Assembly (NCBI GenBank): GCA_950022655.1
Contig: OX465584.1
Location: 48,032,723 to 48,096,722 of the forward strand
Source: Alentia gelatinosa
Lineage: Eukaryota; Annelida; Polychaeta; Phyllodocida; Polynoidae
Direction: 5' to 3'
DNA length: 64,000 nucleotides
The notes under the pieces were generated by a model that was given only the letters and a program-made list of their open reading frames with translations, was not told the origin of the DNA and made no database searches. The first letter of the stretch is position 1. Each line of letters opens with the position of its first letter. The position numbers and the translations under genes are program-made. Below are positions 13,040 through 24,046 of the stretch, in pieces.

Positions 13040-14570
13040 ATATTTTGAGGGAGTTGTATGTTGAGAATAGTTCATACCAACAAACCAGGTGGCGCCACTA
13101 TCCTCAACACAAGTCGGGTGTCCTGGAGAGAGCCACCTCTGTGCTTAAGACATCCTTCTGATGCAAAAATGGACATATGCTGGTAGTCTCTATTGATAAC
13201 TCTAAACTGACATAGATAAACTACATTTAAGGCGGCAAGTTCTTTATTCCATTTAGCTTGAGTTGTAGGTAGGCGGTGGGAATCCAGATTCAGATGATTT
13301 TGGAGTTTCTTGTTGGAGCAATCTAAATTGACTAAGGACTGATTACCTATATTCTCTATAATTAAGGACATAGGGTTGTGTCTATCGATTGTAAGGTGTG
13401 TGGAGTCTAACCATGGCATGGCCTTGTTTAATCGCCAGACATGTAAGAAGTTTCCTTTAATGTTGTATTATGCTTTGAGTTCTTGTATATCCATAAGATG
13501 GTTGTCAGAAATCAAGTCTCTGACTTGTACGAAACCAGCTACCTCCCAAGGCCGCCAAGATAAACCTTTTCCACCTGATCTTATAAATTTGTTATACCAT
13601 AAGCTCCGTTGTAGGTGCATCATTTTACAATTCCCTCTTAATTCTAATGACATTAAGATGAAAAAAAAAGAGTAATTAGATAGGGGGATAGAGAACTTCT
13701 TTAGGAAGAAGTCGAACAAACTTCTTACTTAAGTTCTGAAGCCTAGTGTCCAAGGTTCACAATCATAAAGGTAGACCCTTTTGATCCATATCATTCTGGC
13801 TACTGTATACATCGTTCTCAGGTTCAATAGTTTAAGTCCACCAAATTCAATAGCTTGAAACATTACGGAATAAGCAACTTTATTATCCAACTAATCCAAA
13901 GTGTCCATAGTAAGGCTAAAGAGTAGAATGGGATGTAAAATGTTATTCACGACAGCTACTTTGCCTTTCAATGACAGTGATTTATTACTTCAGTCTCTGC
14001 AAACTCGCTCACATTTCTCAAGTTATCTTTTCAATTCATAGAGCAATTATTTTCTTCCGTACATATCACTCTGTAAAAAAAATACCGAGTATCTTCCCCT
14101 TGTCATTAATCTTAAAATTCAAATTGTATTTAGAGTGTTTGTGGAGGGACATTCTCTCAAATGATAACGTCTCTGTCCTGTCCGCATCAACTTTGAGTCC
14201 TGAACAGCATCTTGATCTTGCTGGAGAGTCCAGAAGTAAGTACACGGGGTTGAGATCCTTCAAAACAAACGTCATGCCATCTGCATGTATTCTTGACCTT
14301 TTTATTTTTTGTGTTTGCCCTTATGGAAATTGCTAAAATTCTAAAAACTAGAATGAATAAGTTTCTAGAGGTGCAGCATCCCTGCAAAACACATTGTCGA
14401 TTGTACAGGATGTAGAATTACTATAAATACATTTTATCCAGTGTGTGAAGGATTCACCAAATCCAAATAGACTAAGGACGTCATAAATTGATGACCATTG
14501 TAGATAATCAAATTGCCTTATCATTTTTTACATAGTCAATTGCATCTTTGAGGGTTCAATGTATCATAAA
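13040..14570 (-). pseudogene. Decayed L1/Tx1-like LINE, reverse transcriptase to C-terminal part
   Basis: This is a broken ORF2 of an L1/Tx1-type non-LTR retrotransposon, read on the - strand from high to low coordinates. Near 14560-14400 the translation holds FDYLQWSSIYDVLSLFGFG and WIKCIYSN, typical of the L1-group palm before the catalytic motif. Near 14330-14070 come DGMTFVLKDLN (the second acid of the YADD box is altered to G), CCSGLKVDADRTE and KGKILGIFF. Near 14060-13900 comes a W-S-R-x-L-S-L-K-G-K thumb-like motif. Frames 13719-13468 and 13419-13072 hold the remaining C-terminal part. Several frame changes and stops make it a pseudogene. Family assignment is from motif order only. Confidence 0.65.
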
Positions 14571-14929
14571 GCTGCACTGGTATGTGGAGACGGTCGATTT
14601 CAAGGACCCTTAGTGCTAATGTTTATGGTATTTTTTTGCAATCGGCATTAAGGAGAGTGATGGGGCACAAATCTTTTTTTATTCAAGTAAATTTATAGAC
14701 AAAAGAACAGTTCACCTGTCGCCAGGGGATCTTCTACGTTGTCGTCAAAGGTAACATGGATAGACAAAGTATATACAGGTGCAGGACTCCACATAGACAG
14801 CACACCCTTTTATACACCGTATGCCCCATAGTAGCAGAACAGAGGTACCAATTTTAAGTTCTTACCATAACTATTGTAAGTATACAATGTTTCAGTAACA
14901 TTCTATTTGTGGAGAGAGCAATCGCTTGA

Positions 14930-15290
14930 ACAAAGGCTCCAGCACATGAGATATCAGCACCTTGACATTATTATTAGGCTGTTCAAAGACTAATATTGGG
15001 GTGCTTGATGGCTCACGTCCTGGACCCTTTGCTCAAGTGTTTGCTTGAACGACGCTTTCAGATTGTGATCTACCGCTATAAAAATGGAGCTTTGTAAGCA
15101 AAGAAATTGGTCTTTAAACCTCGTTTCCTCATGTGCACTAGAGTGCCAGATTCCCCAGTTATATCTGGGATCAGTCTTGTGACGGATGACACGCTGGAGC
15201 CTTTGCTCAAGCGAAAGCTCACATGATGTCTCCAGATTTTGTTCTATTGCAAATAGAAATTTTTAAGTAAAGAAATTGGCCTTAAAGCTC
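14930..15290. repeat. Foldback repeat, copy 1 (GGCTCCAGC / CTTGATGGCTCA family)
   Basis: The order AAAGGCTCCAGC, ACCTTGACATTATTA, GTGCTTGATGGCTCACG, TTTGCTCAAG is shared with 17345-17610. Each copy is partly palindromic: CAAGCGCCTTGACATTATTA on one side and its near-complement CTTGATGGCTCACGCGCTGG on the other. A partial second unit at 15185-15290 repeats GCTGGAGCCTTTGCTCAAGC. Confidence 0.6.
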
Positions 15291-15779
15291 CATACGCCTA
15301 TACCTTTACTTGTTATTCATTTATAATTGCATGCTCATTCATCACTGATGAACATTCTATTTGCTCTTAGTCTGTTTTGCCCAACAAGCTATGTGAGTTG
15401 TATATATTATCTCCTACATCTGCTTCCCCTACCCGAAATCGGTCCTTTGTTTTATCAATTTATCAAATTGAGATCTCCCGTTTTAATTAGTGCTCCTTCT
15501 AGTTTGTTGTTTTGACTAAATTTGACGATAACAAAGTTACACATGACCTTTTCCCTTTTGTCATACCAGGTCATACCAGGCCATATTTTTCTCTTTTTTT
15601 AGGTGTAGGGGGGTTGGGGCACATTGACTTTCTAATTTCTTTACCTCAACAGCTGTTTCGGTTAAATATTTTGTTTATTAGCTCATGATGTTCTGTTTCT
15701 TTCTTTTTCACACTGAAAGGCATGCTCATTATTGCGGTAGAAAACTCCCTTGAATTTAACTCAAACTTTGTATATATTG

Positions 15780-17060
15780 CTTATATGATCGATTTCGGCC
15801 TCAAGAACCATTCCTCCCTTCGCTTTGGTGATTGCCTCGTTGAGATCTACAGGGGGGTCTATTTTTGGTTTATTTACTGTACCTACTCACGACCGTTTTA
15901 ACATTGCTGGCTGGGGAGCCAGTACCGAGAGAAGAGTTTTCCTTGCTAATTTCGTTTGTTTTTCATAGGATTTTCTTTACTTTTTTCTGTGTGTTTGTTC
16001 ACTGTCTTTTGATGTTTGTGGTTTCCATGGTAATAATTAATCTGGAATGCTTTTCATATTTCAGGTATTAAACCATATCATGAAATCCTCACCCTTTATA
16101 ATTGAATAGTAACCCTGAGTCGAACAATGTAATTGACATTTCTCTACTTCTCATCTTACATGTTTCCACTTTGCCAATTTCTTTTTGTTTCTCAGAACTG
16201 TATCATGTATGTACCCTGATAGAGGTAAAGCACACAAGCATTAGAGGGTGCTCCTCCTGAATCCCCTTCGTCTAATTCTTTGAGCAAATGATATATCTCT
16301 CAGTTCAATGGGTTCCAAGTGTTTGAGAATTTATAGTTTTCTCCCTGGTATTCTTTGAGATCATCTATCTAGAGTTCCAATCTTCTGGGTGATACATAGT
16401 TTTCTCCTTCCCTATGTTGCTCTTGTGAAAAATGAAGTCTAAAGATAACGTCACCCTGAGATTCAAGAATTTGAGCCACTTCATTTAGTTTGCTCTCATC
16501 TTGCTTTCTTCTGTGTCTCTTTTGCTTTGTTCTTTTATTATCTGTGCTGGTTCAGAGGATTTTTCTGGGTTATGTCTATTTTATCCAACTCTGTCATTTA
16601 TTTTCTTATTTCCCTTTTCAGATATTTATACTCTTATAGTTTGCTTACTATGGTTTCTTTGTCTTCCTTTGTTTTGTACATATCAATTTGCAGTTGCTCG
16701 ATTTTATCATTTACAGGGATAATCTTTCTATTTGCTCTACCTTATTTTCCAGTGATCCTCTAAAGTCTTTCATTTCTGTTTTCGTTCCCACTATGATTAC
16801 TATGATGTGTATCGTTTAAGACGGATGCAAACTTCTTATATTCTTCTTAGATTTTATTAGGCGCTTCATTTGTGGGTTCGTTATTGTTCTCTTGTTTCAT
16901 TTTGTTCGTTATATATTTTTGTTGCTATCCTCCAATGGGTAAATTGCCCCTATTGCCGCCCTGTCGTGGTAGTCTTTTTTCTTACGGTTATGTGAGGAAT
17001 TTATATCTTATTTTTGTGTTAACATCCAAAAGAATGCTATCATCTTTTTCAGTCATTCTG
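15780..17060 (-). pseudogene. Decayed coiled-coil ORF, probably LINE ORF1-like
   Basis: The + strand here opens frames full of F, Y, L and S, which is the shadow of a lysine/glutamate-rich protein on the - strand. Around 16760-16560 the - strand reads MKDFRGSLENKVEQIER, then NDKIEQLQIDMYKTKEDKE and LKREIRK. This charged heptad-like pattern is typical of LINE ORF1 coiled coils. There are at least one frame change and two stops in that stretch. It lies on the same strand and upstream of the RT remnant at 13040-14570, so I infer one old L1/Tx1-like element. The endonuclease part is not recognisable. Confidence 0.45.
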
Positions 17061-17344
17061 TACTAACTGGATCCAGACGCCCTAGTTTACTGTGCACTTC
17101 ACTTGAATACTCCGCAGGTGACAATGGCGTGTTCCTGCTGTTTGGTTCTGGCTCACTTCTTTTTTCGAATCCATTAAGAATCACAGGACAACCTGAAGAC
17201 TTCCTCTTTCTTTGAGTTGTCCAGTACGTCCTAGTATACAGGTATTTCTTGCACCACTCTTACACTTGTCTACACTCCACCAGTCGCCTGCACACGTCTT
17301 CAGTCCATCAGCATCCATTGATTTTTCAAAATCTGGAAGCTTCG

Positions 17345-17610
17345 TTCGAACGATCAATTGACCGAGGGCTCCAGCGCATTAGCCATCAAGCGCCTTGACA
17401 TTATTAGGGTGTCACAAGACTAATCCCACACACTACTAGGGAGTCTGGCCCTCTAGTGCAGATAAAAATCGGCCTTGAAGGCACTTGATGGCTCACGCGC
17501 TGGAGCTTTCTCTCGAGCAATGGCACGAACAAAGTCTCCAAATCTTGGCCTATCGCTCAAATGATGGGTCTTTTTAAGCAAAAAGTAGCCTTCAAGCCCA
17601 GTTTTTCATG
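17345..17610. repeat. Foldback repeat, copy 2
   Basis: GGGCTCCAGCGCATTAGCCA and TCAAGCGCC form one arm, and GGCACTTGATGGCTCACGCG with CTGGAGC forms the other. The arms are near-perfect reverse complements around a core with CTAGGGAGTCTGGCCCTCTAG. Same family and same orientation as 14930-15290. Confidence 0.65.
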
Positions 17611-17648
17611 ATGTTCACTTCATTTTGGACTCCTGATAAGGCAACATC

Positions 17649-18470
17649 ATGGACACAGAAGACTATATGGTATTTGCATGTCTCCTGGATGCATACAGAC
17701 AATCTTTATACCAGCAAGAATAACTCCAGCAGCAGTTGCATACATTGGCCATAGGGAATGGGATATAGGAAGACCAAATCAATGTGGGTGTGTCAATGGT
17801 TGGTTGAAGGCAGACGACACCAGCTTGGTCACTTCTCCACTCTACTCACAATAGAGATGTGCGTCGAAAATGTCACTGGGTTCCAAAGCTACCTGAGGAT
17901 GCTACCGGAGCTCCCCGACAATGTACTCCAGAGGATCCAACCAGCCATCAAGAAGAGGGACACAAAGTTCCGTTCTCCTTTGCTGCCCACACTGAGGCTG
18001 TCCATCACTTTGAGACATCTGGCCACAGAGGACAACTCTCATCACTCTCCTATGCCTTCCGATGGAGTAAAGCAATCAGCCATATGGTTCATGAAGTGTG
18101 CAGTTCCATCAAAAGCGTTCACCGTTACCGTGACGCCAGATCAGCAGAGAGACGTGTGGTAGAGCTTTTAGTATCCTGGTCAAATGATTCGGATGTTTCC
18201 TGGGAACATTGGAGCCAAAACATTTTTTTGGGACAAACGATGTAAGCGTGTTCGAGTCCAGAATGAATTTTGTATCAACGCATTGGAGCAGTCGCCTGTA
18301 ACCATGCATGACATCATTGAGGCTGCAGTCATGCTCTATAACCAACTGCAGATTTGCTTTCCCATCATCCCTGTATATAAGGTGGACCACGAAGAGGATG
18401 AACACTACCTGAGGTGAGGCATGCTGGCAGGATGTCAATACACCACCAGAAGACTGCAACAGAGACACTT
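17649..18470 (+). pseudogene. PIF/Harbinger transposase remnant with the catalytic core missing
   Basis: The sequence matches the HARBI1-type DDE transposase at both ends only. The N-terminal part (17758-18180) reads RKTKSMWVCQWL, FQSYLRMLPEL, RLSITLRHLATED and, in a second frame, SYAFRWSKAISHMVHEVC. This is the usual helix-turn-helix region before the nuclease domain. The C-terminal part (18240-18420) reads VQNEFCINALEQ, HDIIEAAVMLYNQLQ and DHEEDEHYL, like the end of the family (ENAFG...CVCLHN). The stretch with the DDE aspartates, usually 100 or more residues, is absent between them. Frameshifts separate 17758-18162, 17859-18245 and 18184-18417. A nearby convergent ORF (18771-19745) supports the assignment. 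Non-functional. Confidence 0.7.
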
Positions 18471-18770
18471 TTGATGCAATGGTACTTGCATGGCCAGTGT
18501 GGTCAAGTAGCAGGACAAGATCTCTTCATAATGTCACTTTCCAAACTTCTCCAGGACAGTTCTACATCCATGTGTGACGTGAACTCTAGACAGTGGACTT
18601 CGGACAATCTTTCTACTTTTTGTACAGTAACTGTTTTGTATCCAGTCTGTATCTTTTACAATCCTACACCGAAATGATTTATTTATATATAATTCTACCT
18701 TAAACATTTGATGTGTATATCATACAAGTCAATCTTACAATCAAGTTGATGTTCAATTCAGAAAAGTTCT

Positions 18771-19745
18771 TCAGGTCAGGATCTGCCCCAGCAGGGAAAA
18801 GAAAGTATCTGAGCCAATAATTTGGGTGTAGGAAATATCCTGCACAGCAGAGGTTTCAATGTATGAGGGTTTGTCAACGTGGAAGGCTGTGGCTGCAGTT
18901 GCTGTTGCAACGGTGGCTGTTAGTGACTTGTAGTGGACAGACAATGTTCTCTGTGGGGAACTGCTGTTGGACCCCACATGCGAATAAAAGGCAGTGGCTG
19001 TAGGCAGAGGGTTCTGCCATCCAGTCAGGAAGGTCTCAAGCAGGCCCATCAGAATATCTGGGTTAGACATGGGTGCAGGCGTCAGCATGGAAGAGGGAGT
19101 GCTAACAGCCACTGGTGGTAGTCCGTCATCAGAAACCAACGCAGAAGCAGGATGCGAAGTGGGAAGATCAGTCAGAGCAGGCACAGCACTGGCAGCAGCA
19201 GGAGGCTATAGTCAGACACTGAAGGAAGAGACAGTCCACCTTTGCATTTGTGTGATGAGCTCAACCAGGAACTGGAACCGCTGCCAAATCCACTGTTCAG
19301 TGGGGGTGAAAGACTTCATGACAGCCTTGTTCAGCTTGCAATCCTTTGTCTACATGCTGTTGTACCATGTTTTCAGCTCCTGCAGGATACAACCCATCCT
19401 TCTCACCTGCTGCGACCACATCCGGTCTTTGGCTGCTGTCCTTTTACCCCGGCAGTCGTTTCACATACAAGACCAGATGCTGCAGCAGGAATTCAATCAT
19501 GTCCTCCATCTCTTACTCAGAGAAGTTTGTGATAATTCGTGGCCCTCCTCCTCATAGGAGCATATTCCACCTCCAAGGACTTGGGATCAGTTTCTGACAT
19601 GACAGTAGGTTCAGCAATAGTGGAAGCAGCAGCATATTCTTCTGCATCAAGATCAGCATGAGGTTGAGGTGTTTCGGCCTACTTTTGCTCCTCTGGTTTT
19701 GTGATGCAAGAGGTATCCCCCATTTACATCCAAGCTTCTTTGGCA
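18771..19745 (-). pseudogene. PIF/Harbinger Myb/SANT-like DNA-binding ORF, decayed
   Basis: PIF/Harbinger elements usually carry a second ORF with a Myb/SANT-like DNA-binding domain. Read on the - strand, 19520-19230 holds VLYVKRLPG, WSQQVRRM, ELKTWYNSM and FTPTEQWIWQRFQFLVELI, in the order seen in that domain (KLW...ELKxWYxSxR...LTPRQxWIxxxFxFLRxHI). Then 19184-18771 is a Ser/Thr/Pro-rich tail ending in GSDTFFSLLGQILT, like the conserved C-terminal helix. Several frameshifts and stops are present. It converges on the transposase remnant, 300 bases away, as expected for this superfamily. Confidence 0.6.
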
Positions 19746-19749
19746 GCAT

Positions 19750-21126
19750 TGCTGTGCCTCTTAATATGCTCTCTGCAATTGCTGGACGTCGAATGAAAGG
19801 CCCCGATATTTTTTATACACAGTAAGGACCGCAGCAGAGCATACTAAGCGACGCAGCAAAGTAGGGTGAACCATGACTGACCACCGCAACACATCGCACA
19901 CTGTAGAGCTTGAGCAGCTTAAGTGGCACAGTGTGTGGAGCACGTTCAATGCGCCCCCTATCAAATGAACGGGGAACAAGCGTAACAGAATAATGTTGCC
20001 ATCTTCCACCAGGCAGCATGTCGACCGCTACTGATCTTGTCAAGTGAGCTTAGACCTCTACTTCGTTGCACATCGCTAATGTAATCTTGACTTCACTAGT
20101 TTTGGCATCATAGCGAATGGAGCACAAAAGTAACGGTAGTAACAACGAAAAAATCAGCAGCTTTTTCTAAGTTTCATTTCAATATAGTTATCACTGTTGG
20201 CGCCCCCCTTCCGTTCGCAATGGCAATATAGAAAATGAAATGTTTAATAAATCAATATTCAAAATATTAATGTAGAATGAATATCCCCAGATTATTTGCC
20301 GTGCCTTCCTTCATATTTCGTTCTTTATTTGAAGTCTCTATGTGTATCATTGACTGAGTTACTGTGTCCTGCAGCTCTCGTTTGTGAGAGCAAGAAATGA
20401 TACCCTAGTAATCGGGCAACGCAGAACGTTCTGTGGAAACCGACTGAGTGGTGCAGTGACTGCAGTTCATTGTTCGAATGGTATGATGCTTCTCACAAAC
20501 GAGTTGACTTCTAGAGAATTATGAAAATCGAGATATGGGTAAAATATACATATGGAATTCTTCGCAGCATGTTTTTCATTACTGAAATATGTTTCGATAT
20601 CTGATGAAATATGTTTTAAAATTGTCGTTATGATCAGTATGACAGTTTAAACCCTGTCGTGAACAGTGGCAGTAATAGCCAATGGAAATTTAGTTCTGAA
20701 ACGGTCACTAGCACTTTTGGTGCCGCCTGTCTTCAAAGTCCCGCTCACCGTTGCATCCATAAAGTATTATTATATAAAAATGCAAACGGCCACTGTGATG
20801 CGACTGAGACGAACAGCGAACAGATTATCAAATAGTGAAATGGGTCCTGTTCTATTTGTGATGGTCATTCATTTATTCCTTCTTAAACAATGGGTCCGGG
20901 TTTACTGAGTCGCCTTGCCGTGTACCCCAGCAGGAAGCAACAGATTTTCGCTAGGGACCGAGACTTTGCATCATACCGGGTTGGAGCAGAGACTAGTAAG
21001 CCTAAGCGGCAGGAAAGATCTGCTTGGAGAGTGGCGGTGGGCCTCCTCCGGGTGAAGCAGCTCCAGTCGGGTTATATTTACGTGGGTGAGGCTCCGGGAG
21101 GCAGGAGGGGTGCAGCAGCGGGCAGA
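19750..21126. other. Intergenic / 5' flank of the membrane-protein gene
   Basis: 19750-20240 may include the remaining flank of the Harbinger element; I could not identify its terminal inverted repeats. From about 20900 the sequence becomes GC-rich and may hold the promoter and 5'UTR of the gene starting at 21127. No TATA box can be assigned with confidence. The frame from 20890 runs into the exon but starts far upstream of the better Kozak ATG. Confidence 0.35.
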
Positions 21127-21322
21127 ATGGCGACGGGGAGGCATTGGTGGCGGGCCTCGCCCTCTGACAGAACAAAAAACAAATGTCGTCTGCTTCACCG
21201 GATATTGGTCCTGGGCGTCTTATTAAGTTGCTCGCCGCTGGTAACTAGCGATGTGACCACGGAAGGAGTTCCTCAAGCCGGCACCAGCGGATCTACACAG
21301 GAGAATGATGCCTACAGAGAAG
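21127..21322 (+). CDS. Exon 1 of a small type I membrane protein: signal peptide
   Basis: This exon encodes 65 residues plus one base. I chose the ATG at 21127 (AGAATGG, good Kozak context) because a signal-peptide-like segment follows. It has a basic N-region (residues 1-25, many R and K), a hydrophobic core HRILVLGVLLSCSPLV (about 24-39) and a likely cleavage site after V-T-S. After that comes a Thr/Gly/Ser-rich start of an ectodomain. The exon ends in a consensus donor, GAAG|GTGAGC, in phase 1. The acceptor at 32710/32711 takes phase 1 exactly, giving a split Asp codon. The high GC content here contrasts with the AT-rich surroundings. Further small exons in the 11.4 kb intron cannot be excluded. 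I do not recognise the family. Confidence 0.6.
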
Positions 21323-23269
21323 GTGAGCAGCTGTTTGGGTCACACCCCCATGGAGCTCGAGCTACATCCACACACACGACACACTACAGCCAAGTATCCC
21401 ATAATAACTAAGGAGAGCCTGTGGTGCGCAGATACTAGTTTATACAAAACATCACAGTCAATTAGGCATTCAAGGAAGTATCCCAAATCATTGTTAAATT
21501 TACAGCAATCACGGTAAATGTAGAATTAAAATTTTGGGGAAAATACTCGTTTACTATGTATCATATGGGAAGAGCTCCTCTTACCTGGCCATGACTAGGC
21601 TGGGTGTCCCAGCTGACATAGTTACTGCTCTAAACCGTGCTGGCAAAAGAGCCATGCGAGTCTTATACAACTTATAAACAAACTCTGCACCCAGGTCCTC
21701 ACTCAAGTATGGCCTAGAATAAAGGGAATAATATGAGTCTCAGGTAGCAAGCTGCTACCCGGGCTGTGTTGGGGAGTGCTGTCTGTTTTTCTCTTCTTGG
21801 GTGAAAGAGGAAACTAATAGGAAGCATAGAGGTGCATTTAGTGGGCGTTTACACTAAACGACTGAAAATGTGACGACTGTAGATTGTCTAGCAAAAAGTT
21901 GTCAGGTAGTGCCTCCGGGTAAGAATCCTCAGCAGAATCGTCAACCCATGATGTGCTTCAAGCGCTCACATTAGTCGAAATGAGACGTGTTTATTTGACA
22001 TCTAAGGAAATATATATTCCTGCTGTTCACCTATGTGGTTGCCACATTTATATATTCGTCTGAGAGTTAACCCTGCCTAGATTATAACTCAATGTATGTA
22101 TTACCCATTAGAAAATCGCAGGTGAAAAAGGGTTAAGTAAAAACAATGTGATCGTCGACACGTTTCTGGCCAAAAAGCGAGGTAGTTTACAACTGAGTAT
22201 TTACAGAATCATCAGTCTAGACGATTAACTCATGCCACTCTGAAATACTAGTCGGCCTAAAAACATCAGCATTTATTGATATTCAGGTGGTTCCACATTG
22301 CGTATTCTGACGATCTATGGTCGTTACTCATATGGCGTTTACACTAGACTATTTTTGCTCGTTGACGACGGAATGTCGTCTGGTGGTGCTATGCACAATA
22401 TCAACCCGTTTCTGATACTAGGAACGCCCATAGTATTGAGTATTGTCAACTACAGGGAGGACACACGCAGACTAGTATACAGAGGCAGGCTAACATTTTC
22501 ATTATTTATCAGTGCAAATTCAGGGTTTACAGAGTCCCCATACATTTCAAATGGAGACTTTGTATACGATGGATAATAAAGAGACAAAATTTAATTGTAA
22601 TGGTTTCATGGATAGGGTTCCGTTATGAGAAGTTGTAATACACAAGCATTAGCGAGTGTATTGCGAGGTCAGCTTCAAGTGGTGTACAGAGGCGCCTGTC
22701 GAAAAAACCATCTGATGTTGTAGTTATCAATCTTTTAGAATAAATCATAACTAGGAATTGCCCTTTTATTAGTGTCTGCTAGTACGACTTCAACAAGGCT
22801 ACAGATCGTTTTAGGAGTGTATGTTCTCGTGAACAATGGTTTGGAGGCACATAACCAATGCATATTAAATACGTTAATGATAGTGATACCTCATGACCAT
22901 GATAGATATATAAGAGAAAAATGCAAAACCTGTTGTCAATCGAACAATTAACGAGGATAAACGTAATTACTGTGATGCTTTCTGTTTCCCACCTCATGTC
23001 ATCTCATCTTTCAACTGCAACGTGAGCTTGCCAATTCCCTGGCAGATGAAAGCTGAACTAGCAATCAATTTTTGCCTCATATGATATAACGTTGCTAGTT
23101 AGTTACTAGTTTTAGAAAAGTGCTACAAACCCATATATATTTGCTGTCTAACGATTAGAGTGGTCACATGAACGTTTGCTGCAAAATAACTAACCTTTCA
23201 CTATCTGCATGTTAACACTGTGGCATGGGGAAAGGAGCAAAGGGTCAGTGTCTTAAAGGCGTACCCATC
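21323..23269. other. Intron sequence, no feature recognised
   Basis: Start of the large intron of the membrane-protein gene. There are no additional exon-like frames with matching splice phases that I can defend, and no repeat shared with other parts of the window. Confidence 0.35.
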
Positions 23270-24046
23270 TTTATCCTACCCCTAATATAAAATCCCATAG
23301 ACTTAACATTGAGTTTCCGTATGCCACGCTGACTGACATACAGAGTGTTTTTTTGTTTTTTTTTGTTTTTTTTATTCAGGATAAGGGATACATTATACAT
23401 TCGCCACATATGGCGTTCTTCCACGTATAATAATCTGAACATATAAATAATACAGTGTTGGCAGGTATTCATGCCAGATACATTGTGGTCGAGTTAAAGG
23501 TCTTTGAAAGTCTTATAGCGTTATGTTCATTCGTCAGTGTGAGAACTTTGCCTCTTGAGGACTGTTCTTGTTGTAATTTCCAGTACTATGCCGTAATGAT
23601 CATATGCAGTTGCTTTCATACAATTAACGGAGTCACAGTTTTTTGCAATTTTGTGGTATTACCAAAAACGAAAAACAACAATAAGTACGGTACAGGTTTG
23701 TACAAGACATGGACAAGACATGGACAGTAATAGACATGATAAACAGGTGCGAGTTAGCGAGAAACACTTCATGTTTGTTCTACCATTCATTGTTACAGAT
23801 ATCATACATGTATCGATGTTGTATGCCACTAGTGGCATACAGAATCGTTATCACGTAATATTCCAAAATCGAGGAGACAGGGTAAGATAAAAGCAAAACC
23901 TGATTCGTTTTAATCTTGGCCACCGCATGCCACTCCTGGAGTTTTGGCTACGGACTTCACTCGGCTTCACCTCGTGAGACCACTATGCCAAACTCCAGTC
24001 GGGTCTTTCGATGGCCAAGATTAAAACTCATCCAGTTTTACGATAG
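23270..24046. mobile_element. TTTATCCTACCCC MITE, interrupted by a retroposon
   Basis: The left end TTTATCCTACCCCTAATATA and the right end GGGTAAGATAAAA (to 23891) bracket the same internal words as the clean copy at 49436-49582: CATAGACTTAACATT, GCCACTAGTGGCATAC and ATATTCCAAAATC. A palindromic extension (TAATCTTGGCCACCGCATGC ... GGCCAAGATTAAAAC) follows at 23892-24046, as it does after the 49.4 kb copy. The copy here is split at about 23347-23820 by an insert with a poly-T end. Confidence 0.7.
23347..23820 (-). mobile_element. 5'-truncated LINE/retroposon 3' end inside a MITE
   Basis: Compared with the uninterrupted copy at 49.5 kb, about 470 bases are inserted here. The left edge is a T-rich run (GTTTTTTTGTTTTTTTTT), which is a poly-A tail on the - strand, preceded by GAATAAA. 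Just upstream of the tail, the - strand has GGAAGAACGCCATATGTGGC, a hairpin like the one at 62908-62930 (GGAAGAACGCCTCTCGGCG) before the tail of the LINE at 59.8-62.98 kb. I infer the same LINE family. No protein frame is recognisable in the insert. Confidence 0.6.

Noticed and set aside
20890..21126. Upstream extension of the membrane-protein reading frame to 20890
   Set aside because: It would place the signal peptide about 80 residues inside the protein. The ATG at 21127 has a better context and gives a normal secretory N-terminus.
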